From: SG8-41 sp963699525
Lineage (GTDB): Bacteria; Pseudomonadota; Gammaproteobacteria; Burkholderiales; SG8-41
Assembly: GCA_963699525.1 (NCBI GenBank)
Contig: CAVOUI010000005.1
Span: forward strand, 1-64,000
Length of the DNA: 64,000 bases
Direction of reading: 5' to 3'
Shown here: positions 53,915-61,117 of the stretch, in pieces
Layout: each line of letters starts with the position of its first letter
Numbering within the stretch: position 1 is the stretch's first letter
Notes under the pieces: generated by a model
What the model was told of the DNA's origin: nothing
Database searches by the model: none
The model's input: only the letters and a program-made list of their open reading frames with translations
Translations under genes and position numbers: made by a program

Positions 53915-56565
53915 ACCACCACGTTCACCAACCGGCCGGGCACCACGATGACCTTCTTGATCGTCTGGCCGCTGACGTGCTTTTGCACCGCGGGATCGGC
54001 GAGCACGATGGTCTCGATCGCCTTCGCGTCGGCGTCGCGTGGCACGCGCACGTCGCCGCGCTTCCTGCCGTTCACCTGCACCACCAGCTCGACCTCGTCC
54101 TCGATCAACGCCGCGGGATCGTGCTCCGGCCAGGGCGCGGCGAGAATGTCCTCCCCGAACTTCAGCTCCCGCCACAGGTAATGGGAGATGTGCGGCGCGA
54201 TGGGGGAAAGCAGGCGCAGCAGGATCGAAAGTCCCTCCTTGGAGACTTCATTGCCTGCGCCTGCAAGCCGATCGAGCGCGTTCAGGATTTTCATCGCGGC
54301 CGAGGCGACCGTGTTGAATTGATGCCGCCCAATGTCGTAATTCGCCTGCTTGAGCACGGAATGGATCTCAAGCCGCATCGCTTTCTGCAGACCGGGTGCA
54401 ATGGTCGGACCGCCGTCACGGCTGAACCTCTCGCAGTAGCTCCACAGCCGGCGCAGGAAGCGCGCTGCGCCCTCCACCCCGGCATCGCTCCAAACCAGCG
54501 TGTCCTCGGGCGGCGAGGTGAACATCATGAAGAAGCGCGCGATGTCGGCGCCGTAGCGGTCGATCAGCTCCTGGGGATCGACGCCGTTGTTCTTCGACTT
54601 GGACATGGTGCCGATGCCCCCGAGCTCGACCGGCGCGCCGTCGGCGCGGAGCACGGCGCTGCGGTTTCCTGTTTCGTCCGCCCTCGCCTCGATTTCGGCG
54701 GGGTTGAAGTAGACGATGCGCCCGCTCTCCGTCCTGCGGAAGTAGATTTCGTTCAGCACCATGCCCTGCGTGAGGAGGTTCGCGAACGGCTCGCCGAACG
54801 CGACGAGCCCGAGGTCGCGCATCACCCGCGTCCAGAACCGCGAGTAGAGGAGATGGAGGATGGCGTGCTCGATGCCGCCGACGTACTGATCCACCGGCAG
54901 CCAGTAGGCGACGCGCTCGTCGGCCATGGCCCGCGCATTGTCGGGGCAGGCGAAGCGGATGTAGTACCAGGACGAATCCACGAAGGTGTCCATGGTGTCC
55001 GTTTCGCGGCGCGCCGGCTTGCCGCATTTCGGGCACGCGCAGTTGACGAAGTCGGGGCGCTTGGCAAGCGGATTGCCGGTGCCGTCCGGCACGCAGTCCT
55101 CGGGCAGCACCACGGGCAGGTCCGCGTCCGGCACCGGCACGTCGCCGCAGCCGGCGCAGTGGATGATGGGGATCGGGCATCCCCAGTAGCGCTGGCGCGA
55201 GATCCCCCAGTCGCGCAGCCGCCACAGCACCTGCTTGTCGCCCAGGCCCTTCGCCTTGAGGTCGGCGGCGATCGCGTCGACCGCGTCGTTGTATCGGAGA
55301 CCGTCGTACTTCCCGGAGTGGATGCAGACGCCGTCCTTGCTCTCGTACCAGGATTGCCAGCGATCGGTCGTGAACGCGCCGTCTCCCGCGCCCCGCGCGT
55401 CGATCACCTGGGGGATCGGCAGTCCGTACTGCCGCGCAAAGTGGAAATCCCGCTCGTCATGGGCCGGAACGCCCATCACCGCGCCCTCGCCGTAGGCCAT
55501 CAAGACGTAATTCCCGACCCATACCGGCACCGGCTGCCCGGTGAGGGGGTGCGTGACCGAGATCCCGGCCGGCATGCCCTTCTTCTCGATCGTGGCGAGG
55601 TCCGCTTCCATCACGCCGCCGCGCTTGCATTCCTCGATGAACGCCGCGAGCCTGGCGTTGCCGCGGGCGGCGCGCGCGGCGAGCGGGTGCTCGGCGGCGA
55701 GCACCGCGAAGGTCACGCCCATGATGGTGTCGGCGCGCGTCGTGAAGACCCAGAGCAGGCCCTTTTCCGGCGCCTGTGCTTCGGGTGCCCCACCCTCACC
55801 CCCGACCCCTCTCCCTGAGGGCGAGGGGAGATTCGAGCCGCCTTGGGCGGGCAACTCGTATGGAAATGCAAAGCGCACGCCGTAACTCTTCCCGATCCAG
55901 TTGGCCTGCATGGTCTTGACCCGCTCGGGCCAGCCGGGGAGCGTGTCGAGGGCCGCGAGCAGCTCCTCGGCGTAACGCGTGATCGCCATGTAGTACATCG
56001 GGATCTCGCGCTTTTCGATCACGGCGCCGGTGCGCCAGCCCCGGCCGTCGATCACCTGCTCGTTGGCGAGGACCGTCTTGTCCACCGGGTCCCAGTTCAC
56101 GACGCCGGTCTTCTTGTAGACCAGGCCCCGCTCGAGCATTCTGAGGAACAGCCACTGGTTCCAGCGGTAGTATTCCGGCTGGCAGGTGGCGAGCTCGCGC
56201 GACCAGTCGATGGCGAAGCCGAGCGACTTCAGCTGCCCCTTCATGTAGGCGATGTTCTCGTAGGTCCATTTCGCCGGCGGCAGGCCGTTCGCGATCGCCG
56301 CGTTCTCGGCGGGGAGCCCGAACGCGTCCCAGCCCATCGGCTGCAGGACATTGCGCCCCTTCATCCGGTGGTAGCGGGTGAGGACGTCGCCGATGGTGTA
56401 GTTGCGCACGTGCCCCATGTGGAGCTTCCCGGAGGGGTAGGGGAACATCGAGAGGCAGTAGTACTTGGGCTTGCCGGGCGTTTCGCGCGCGCGGAACGCG
56501 CCGCTTGCCTCCCAGTGCTGCTGGGCCTCGCGCTCGATGACGCGGGGATCGTATTTTTGCTGCAT
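53911..56565 (-). CDS. leuS: Leucyl-tRNA synthetase
   Basis: This class I synthetase has 884 residues. HIGH-type motif HMGH is at residues 49-52 (GKLHMGHVRNY); the KMSKS motif reads TMSKSKNNG; the editing domain carries FTTRADTIMGVTF and the C-terminus ends KVIVVPGRLVNVVV. Inside the editing domain, between AFPYELPAQGG and LLWVFTTRAD, there is an extra stretch NLPSPSGRGVGGEGG plus linker that homologues lack, encoded by a palindromic repeat at 55788-55835. Start ATG 56565 has almost no leader after a TATAAT box at 56581-56586 (minus strand). Confidence 0.97.
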   Translation of the reverse strand: MQQKYDPRVIEREAQQHWEASGAFRARETPGKPKYYCLSMFPYPSGKLHMGHVRNYTIGDVLTRYHRMKGRNVLQPMGWDAFGLPAENAAIANGLPPAKWTYENIAYMKGQLKSLGFAIDWSRELATCQPEYYRWNQWLFLRMLERGLVYKKTGVVNWDPVDKTVLANEQVIDGRGWRTGAVIEKREIPMYYMAITRYAEELLAALDTLPGWPERVKTMQANWIGKSYGVRFAFPYELPAQGGSNLPSPSGRGVGGEGGAPEAQAPEKGLLWVFTTRADTIMGVTFAVLAAEHPLAARAARGNARLAAFIEECKRGGVMEADLATIEKKGMPAGISVTHPLTGQPVPVWVGNYVLMAYGEGAVMGVPAHDERDFHFARQYGLPIPQVIDARGAGDGAFTTDRWQSWYESKDGVCIHSGKYDGLRYNDAVDAIAADLKAKGLGDKQVLWRLRDWGISRQRYWGCPIPIIHCAGCGDVPVPDADLPVVLPEDCVPDGTGNPLAKRPDFVNCACPKCGKPARRETDTMDTFVDSSWYYIRFACPDNARAMADERVAYWLPVDQYVGGIEHAILHLLYSRFWTRVMRDLGLVAFGEPFANLLTQGMVLNEIYFRRTESGRIVYFNPAEIEARADETGNRSAVLRADGAPVELGGIGTMSKSKNNGVDPQELIDRYGADIARFFMMFTSPPEDTLVWSDAGVEGAARFLRRLWSYCERFSRDGGPTIAPGLQKAMRLEIHSVLKQANYDIGRHQFNTVASAAMKILNALDRLAGAGNEVSKEGLSILLRLLSPIAPHISHYLWRELKFGEDILAAPWPEHDPAALIEDEVELVVQVNGRKRGDVRVPRDADAKAIETIVLADPAVQKHVSGQTIKKVIVVPGRLVNVVV
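55788..55835. repeat. Palindromic element inserted in frame in leuS
   Basis: CCCCTC-T-CCC, TGA loop, GGG-C-GAGGGG (55806-55828) forms a 9-bp stem with one mismatch. The left flank CACCCTCACCCCCGACCC is nearly the same as in the mpl element. Relative to the coding strand the element lies in the opposite orientation here, yet the frame is kept. Confidence 0.8.
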
Positions 56566-56580
56566 GGACGTAAATGCAGG

Positions 56581-56651
56581 ATTATAGCGGCATCCGTCGC
56601 GAAACCCGGACCTGTGCGAGCGGTATCGCGCGTTCCGGGCTAATCTATAAT
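56581..56651. promoter_or_regulatory. Divergent -10 boxes for leuS (minus) and uvrD (plus)
   Basis: TATAAT read on the minus strand at 56581-56586 would start leuS transcription within about 10 bp of its ATG. TATAAT on the plus strand at 56646-56651 would serve uvrD. Neither has a convincing -35 box, so only the -10 elements are claimed. Confidence 0.5.
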
Positions 56652-56674
56652 CGGTGCGGCAGCAAGCACCGATC

Positions 56675-58999
56675 ATGTCCCCTGAGTTTCTCTCCGGCCT
56701 CAACGAACAGCAGCTCGAAGCAGTCACGCTTCCGCATCAGTCAGCGCTGATCCTCGCCGGCGCCGGCAGCGGCAAGACGCGCGTGCTCACGACGCGCGTC
56801 GCGTGGCTGATCCAGACCGGGCAGGCGAGCCCGGCGGGGCTCCTCGCGGTCACCTTCACCAACAAGGCGGCGAAGGAAATGCTGACGCGCATCTCGGCGA
56901 TGCTGCCCGTCAACACCCGCGGCATGTGGGTCGGCACCTTCCACGGATTGTGCAACCGGCTGCTGCGCGCGCATCACCGCGAGGCCGGGCTGCCGCAGCT
57001 CTTCCAGATCCTCGACACCCAGGACCAGCTCTCGGTCATCAAGCGATTGCTGAAGAATCTCAGTGTCGACGAAGACCGCTTCCCGCCCCGCCAGGTGCAG
57101 TGGTTCATCGCGGCGAAGAAGGAGGAGGGGCTGCGGGCGCCGCAGGTCGAGGCGCACGACGATTTCACGCGGCGCATGAAGGAGCTCTACGCCGCCTACG
57201 ACGAGCAGTGCCGCAGGGAGGGCGTCGTGGATTTCGCGGAGCTGCTGCTGCGCTGCTACGAGCTGCTGGCCGGCAACGCGACCCTGCGCGAGCATTACCG
57301 GGCGCGCTTCCGGCACGTCCTGGTGGACGAGTTCCAGGACACCAACCGGCTGCAGTACCGCTGGCTGAAGCTGCTCGCGCAGCCTGACCCTTCTCCCACC
57401 ACCCCGGCACCGCGTGCCACCCCTCCTCTGGCAGGAGGGGAGCCCGGCAACGCGATCTTTGCCGTGGGCGACGACGACCAGTCCATATACGCCTTCCGGG
57501 GGGCCTCTGCCGCGAATATGCAGGACCTGCAAAAGGATTTCGCGATCGAGCGCGTGATCAAGCTCGAGCAGAACTACCGCTCGCACGGCCACATCCTCGA
57601 CGCCGCCAACGCGCTGATCGCCCACAACCGCCGCCGGCTCGGCAAGAACCTGTGGACCGCCGAGGCGAAGGGTGAGCCGCTGCGGGTGTTCGCGGCGGCG
57701 ACCGACATCGAGGAGGCGGCATCCGTCGTGGAGGAGGCGCAGTCGCTGCGCGCCGAGGGCGTCGCGCTCGCCAACATCGCGGTGCTCTATCGTTCCAACG
57801 CGCAGTCGCGGGTGCTCGAGCACGCGCTGTTCACCGCCGGGATGCCGTATCGCGTCTACGGCGGGCTGCGCTTCTTCGAGCGCCAGGAAGTGAAGCACGC
57901 GCTCGCCTACCTGCGGCTCATGGCGAATCCCGACGACGACGGAGCGCTCGCGCGCGTCATCAATTTCCCGGCGCGCGGAATCGGCAACCGCAGTCTCGAG
58001 CAGCTCGAAGACGCCGCGAAGGCGGGCGGCACGAGCCTCTGGCAAGCCGCAAAGGAGAGGGCGGAGGGCGGAAGGCGGAGGGCGGAGGGCACAGGCGAAA
58101 CCCAGGAAGGTCATCCCTCATCCCTCATCCCTCATCCCTCGTCCGGCAAGGGCATCCCCGCATTCGTCGCTCTGATCGAACGCATGCGGGATGCGACGAA
58201 GGACCTGCCCTTGCCGGAGGCAATCGAGCACGTGATCGAGGCGAGCGGTCTCCAGGCGCACTATCGGGGAGAAAAGGAGGGCGCCGACCGCCTGGAGAAC
58301 CTGGGGGAGCTCGTCAACGCCGCGGTGGCCTTCGTTGCCGAGCGGAATGTCCAGCCGGCGGGAGAGACCGCGGGCCTGGACGAGCCGGACGAGCTGACGG
58401 CGTTCCTCGCGCATGCCGCGCTGGAGGCGGGCGAGCACCAGGCGGACGCCGGCGCCGACGCGCTCCAGCTCATGACCGTGCACTCGGCGAAGGGCCTGGA
58501 ATTCCACAGCGTGTTCGTGAGCGGCCTGGAGGAAGGCCTGTTTCCGCACGAGAACAGCCTTACCGAAGCCGATGGCATCGAGGAGGAGCGGCGGCTCATG
58601 TACGTCGCGTTGACGCGCGCGCGCCGAAGGCTCTACCTGTCTTTCGCGCAAAGCCGCCTGCTGCACGGCCAGACGCGCTACGGCATCGCCTCGCGCTTCT
58701 TCCAGGAAATTCCCGAGGCGCTGATGCGCCGCGTCAATACGGGATTCAGGATTCAGGAAAGGGGTTTCGGCAAAGGCGCAAGGCGACGCGAGGACCCCTC
58801 ATCCCTCATCCCTCATCCCTCATCCCTCGCGCCCGACTTGCCTTGGCGGGTCGGCCAAAGCGTGCTGCACCCCACCTTCGGCGCGGGCGTCATCGTCAGC
58901 GCCGAGGGGCGCGGCCCGGATGCCCGCGTGCAGGTCAATTTCAGGAGCGGCGGGCTGAAATGGCTGATGCTGGAGTACGCGAAGCTCGCGCCCGCTTAG
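56675..58999 (+). CDS. uvrD: UvrD/Rep-family superfamily I DNA helicase with repeat insertions
   Basis: This ATP-dependent 3'-5' helicase has Walker A GAGSGKT (residues 29-35), motif II VLVDEFQDTN, motif III FAVGDDDQSIYAFRGA, motif IV KLEQNYRSHG, and motif VI MYVALTRARRRLYL. It has 774 residues. Three stretches are not found in homologues: DPSPTTPAPRATPPLAGGEP just before motif III, a run containing EGGRRRAEG and HPSSLIPHPSS before GKGIPAFVALIERM, and RIQERGFGKG...HPSSLIPHPSS near the C-terminus. All coincide with repeats. The tail VNFRSGGLKWLMLEYAKL fits UvrD. Its TAG overlaps the convergent gene's stop. Confidence 0.94.
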   Translation: MSPEFLSGLNEQQLEAVTLPHQSALILAGAGSGKTRVLTTRVAWLIQTGQASPAGLLAVTFTNKAAKEMLTRISAMLPVNTRGMWVGTFHGLCNRLLRAHHREAGLPQLFQILDTQDQLSVIKRLLKNLSVDEDRFPPRQVQWFIAAKKEEGLRAPQVEAHDDFTRRMKELYAAYDEQCRREGVVDFAELLLRCYELLAGNATLREHYRARFRHVLVDEFQDTNRLQYRWLKLLAQPDPSPTTPAPRATPPLAGGEPGNAIFAVGDDDQSIYAFRGASAANMQDLQKDFAIERVIKLEQNYRSHGHILDAANALIAHNRRRLGKNLWTAEAKGEPLRVFAAATDIEEAASVVEEAQSLRAEGVALANIAVLYRSNAQSRVLEHALFTAGMPYRVYGGLRFFERQEVKHALAYLRLMANPDDDGALARVINFPARGIGNRSLEQLEDAAKAGGTSLWQAAKERAEGGRRRAEGTGETQEGHPSSLIPHPSSGKGIPAFVALIERMRDATKDLPLPEAIEHVIEASGLQAHYRGEKEGADRLENLGELVNAAVAFVAERNVQPAGETAGLDEPDELTAFLAHAALEAGEHQADAGADALQLMTVHSAKGLEFHSVFVSGLEEGLFPHENSLTEADGIEEERRLMYVALTRARRRLYLSFAQSRLLHGQTRYGIASRFFQEIPEALMRRVNTGFRIQERGFGKGARRREDPSSLIPHPSSLAPDLPWRVGQSVLHPTFGAGVIVSAEGRGPDARVQVNFRSGGLKWLMLEYAKLAPA
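57388..57447. repeat. Palindromic insertion in uvrD
   Basis: CCCCTCCT (57420-57427), five bases, AGGAGGGG (57433-57440): a perfect 8-bp stem, preceded by a C-rich stretch. Resembles the mpl/leuS element in design but the flank is less alike. It adds about 20 codons before motif III. Confidence 0.65.
58060..58087. repeat. Heptamer array GGCGGAG x4 in uvrD
   Basis: Four units of GGCGGAG (second is GGCGGAA) in exact 7-bp phase, inside the first uvrD inserted region. Confidence 0.75.
58111..58140. repeat. Heptamer array TCATCCC x4 in uvrD
   Basis: Four perfect units of TCATCCC plus two bases. A change of one unit would shift the uvrD frame. Confidence 0.85.
58742..58755. repeat. Heptamer pair GGATTCA x2 in uvrD
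   Basis: Two perfect GGATTCA units, near the second uvrD insertion. The unit is similar to that between ptsH and ptsI. Confidence 0.5.
58799..58828. repeat. Second heptamer array TCATCCC x4 in uvrD
   Basis: Four perfect units of TCATCCC, the same as at 58111, giving HPSSLIPHPSS again in the protein. The two copies are about 690 bp apart in direct orientation, so recombination between them could delete the helicase C-terminal part. Confidence 0.85.
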
Positions 59000-59760
59000 G
59001 AAGTGCTGGCCTGGGCCGTGAAGATGTCCCGGTAGCTCGCGTAGACCGAGCAGATCAGCACCGGGATCGAGGCCACGAACAACGCGATTGCCAGCATGCC
59101 GCCAATGGGACCCAGCGCCGCCGGCAGGGAAAGAACGATCCCCGCCAGCAGTATCGCCCCCCCGTACACCAGGAACGGCACCGTGTTGCCGACGCACCCG
59201 GTGAACGAGAGGGTCATCGCCGCGACCGGCGCTAACCCGTTGAACACCACGAGCATCGGCGCGAACCAGACCACCATCAGCACGGGTAGATAGACCGCCG
59301 CGCCGACGGCAAGGGCAAGCATCATGCTGCGCGCCGCCGCCCTCATCGTCTCGATATCGGTTCCCGGCTTCGACAGCACGGAGGGCAGCATCGAGCCGCC
59401 GGCGATCACGAGCACGATCCCGACCACGATGACGGTGCCGACCAGGTAGACGCCGCCCACTGTCACCAACGGCGTGGCATGCTGCTTGAAGGCGGCGAAG
59501 AGGTGCGCGATCTCCAGCGGCGCGCCGCGCTCGAGCGCGCGGCACCCGATCATCAATCCCGCGAACAGCGCCGGCGAGAGGAGGTTGAACAGCAGCGGGC
59601 CCAGCACCGGAACGACGATCGATGCCGCACACATCAGCGCGAGGACGACGGTAAGCGCGAGCCACAGGGTGGGGCTCATCCGGAACAGGTCGTATCCCTC
59701 GACGAGCCACTGCCAGCCGCGGCCTGCGGCGACGACTCTTGCTTCCACGCGCGTTTCCAT
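58996..59760 (-). CDS. BPSS1780-type integral membrane protein, function unknown
   Basis: This is a 254-residue protein with a short cytoplasmic N-terminus (METRVEARVVAAGRGWQWLVEGYDLFRM) and about six membrane segments. The WLVEGYDLFR and SFTGCVGNTVPFLVYG regions are typical of the betaproteobacterial BPSS1780 family, which has no known function. It follows thrB, with its ATG overlapping the thrB stop, and its TAA overlaps the convergent uvrD TAG by 3 bases. The frame is open far upstream as a shadow of thrB. Confidence 0.82.
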   Translation of the reverse strand: METRVEARVVAAGRGWQWLVEGYDLFRMSPTLWLALTVVLALMCAASIVVPVLGPLLFNLLSPALFAGLMIGCRALERGAPLEIAHLFAAFKQHATPLVTVGGVYLVGTVIVVGIVLVIAGGSMLPSVLSKPGTDIETMRAAARSMMLALAVGAAVYLPVLMVVWFAPMLVVFNGLAPVAAMTLSFTGCVGNTVPFLVYGGAILLAGIVLSLPAALGPIGGMLAIALFVASIPVLICSVYASYRDIFTAQASTS

Positions 59761-60719
59761 CACGCGGTTCCCCCGGGAAGCGGCGGCAGACGCTTGCCGC
59801 GCGCGATGTGCCCGGCCAGTATCCTGCGGAAATGCCCGGGATCCTTGGCGTGGGTGAGGGCGCCCGGGCGCGGCAGGTAGAAGTCGTAGAGCCGCGATAT
59901 CCAGAACCGCAGCGCACCCGCGCGCAGCATTGCCGGCCACGCGGCGCGCTCCACGGAGGTAAACCGCCTCACTCTGCCGTAGGCAGCGAGCAGCGCCTCG
60001 GCGCGGTCGTCGTCGAGGCGCCCTCCCTCGAGCACGCACCAGTCATTGACGGTGATCGCGACGTCGTAGAGCAGGGCGCCGGTGCAGGCGAAATAGAAGT
60101 CGATCACGCCCGAAATGCGACCGTTATCGAACAGCACGTTGTCCCGGAAGAGATCGGCGTGGATGGCGCCGCGCGGCAATCCCCGCGGCCGCTGTCGCGA
60201 TTGGAACCGCACCTCCGCGCGCAGCAGCGCCGCCTCCTTTGGGCCGAGGAAGCGCGCGACCCGGGGCATGACCGAGGTCCACCACCTGGGTCCGCGCGGA
60301 TTCTCCATCCTGCCGGGGTAGGACGCGCCGGCGACATGGATGTTCGCCAGCATTGCCCCGGCCTGGGCGCATTGCGCGGCCGCGGGAGCCTCGACTTCCC
60401 TGCCGGGGAGAAAGCTCACCAGTGCCGCCGGCTTGCCGTTCAAGCGCCCGAGCAGCCGCCCCGACCGGGTCGCAATCGGGCGCGGACAGGGGATGCCGTG
60501 ACCGGACAGGTGAGCCATCAGCCGCAGGTAGAAGGGCAGCTCCCGGGCCGTGAGCTTCTCGAACAGGGTGAGGACGAAGCGGCCCTGCGTCGTCGTGACG
60601 AAGTAGTTGGTGTTCTCGATTCCGGCGGGTATGCCCTCGAGGGCGGTCAACGTGCCGACGGAGTAGTTCTTGAGCCAGGCGCCGAGCTGTTCGGGGGTGA
60701 CGGTGGTGAATACCGACAT
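59760..60719 (-). CDS. thrB: Homoserine kinase ThrB (aminoglycoside-phosphotransferase fold)
   Basis: This 319-residue kinase has the APH fold, not the GHMP fold of E. coli ThrB. The catalytic loop is GAIHADLFRDNVLF and the metal-binding Asp is in GVIDFYFACTG. N-terminal FTTVTPEQLGAWLKNYSVG is typical. It phosphorylates homoserine for threonine synthesis, competing with MetX for the same substrate. Located between the DUF2782 gene and the membrane protein, the usual betaproteobacterial order. Confidence 0.95.
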   Translation of the reverse strand: MSVFTTVTPEQLGAWLKNYSVGTLTALEGIPAGIENTNYFVTTTQGRFVLTLFEKLTARELPFYLRLMAHLSGHGIPCPRPIATRSGRLLGRLNGKPAALVSFLPGREVEAPAAAQCAQAGAMLANIHVAGASYPGRMENPRGPRWWTSVMPRVARFLGPKEAALLRAEVRFQSRQRPRGLPRGAIHADLFRDNVLFDNGRISGVIDFYFACTGALLYDVAITVNDWCVLEGGRLDDDRAEALLAAYGRVRRFTSVERAAWPAMLRAGALRFWISRLYDFYLPRPGALTHAKDPGHFRRILAGHIARGKRLPPLPGGTA

Positions 60720-60723
60720 GACC

Positions 60724-61085
60724 TCAGAACTGGAAGATCACCCACATCGGCGGCCGCAGGCCGGTGTCGAGGTTGTCCATGCGCACGAAAGTCCCGTTGC
60801 CCACGTTGTCGACGAGGTAGTAGGGCCTGCCGGTGGCGGGCGTGATCTTGATCATGTAGAGCTTGCCGCCGAGCGATACTCCTCGACGGTGTCGGTGCCG
60901 CGCTTCAGGATCGTCACCTGCGGCTCGAGCGCCGGGTCGAGCTCGTAGCCCGGCGGCGGTGGCGGCGGCGCCGGCAGCGGCTGCAGCTCGGGCGGCTTCG
61001 CCTGCTGCGCCGCCACCGGCAGCGCCGCGGCGAGCAGCAGGGCCAACAATGAATGATCTCGCTGACATAATGCATATTTTGACAT
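60724..61085 (-). CDS. DUF2782 periplasmic protein, frameshifted
   Basis: The N-terminal part (signal peptide, then LQPLPAPPPPPPGYELDPAL and VTILKRGTDTVEEYR) and the C-terminal part (GGKLYMIKITPATGRPYYLV...PPMWVIFQF) match the DUF2782 family but sit in different frames. The shift is at about 60873-60876, where one base is missing relative to a CGCCTCGGC-type sequence. Joined length is about 120 residues. Function unknown; usually found between thrB and polA. Confidence 0.85.
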
Positions 61086-61088
61086 AAT
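61063..61088 (+). promoter_or_regulatory. Direct repeat TGACATAAT x2 in the polA/DUF2782 divergent region
   Basis: TGACATAAT at 61063-61071 and 61080-61088, exactly 17 bp apart, in an AT-rich island 30 bp before polA. CATAAT at 61083-61088 could be the polA -10 box. The repeat could also bind a regulator; no known one is recognised. Confidence 0.45.
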
Positions 61089-61117
61089 CGGCGCACGCTC
61101 AGTTTCCGCCTGGAAAC

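Noticed and set aside
53893..55818. 641-codon open frame antisense to leuS
   Set aside because: Shadow of leuS; no domain or start signal.
58111..58140. TCATCCC repeats as a CRISPR
   Set aside because: Units are 7 bp with no spacers and lie in a coding region.
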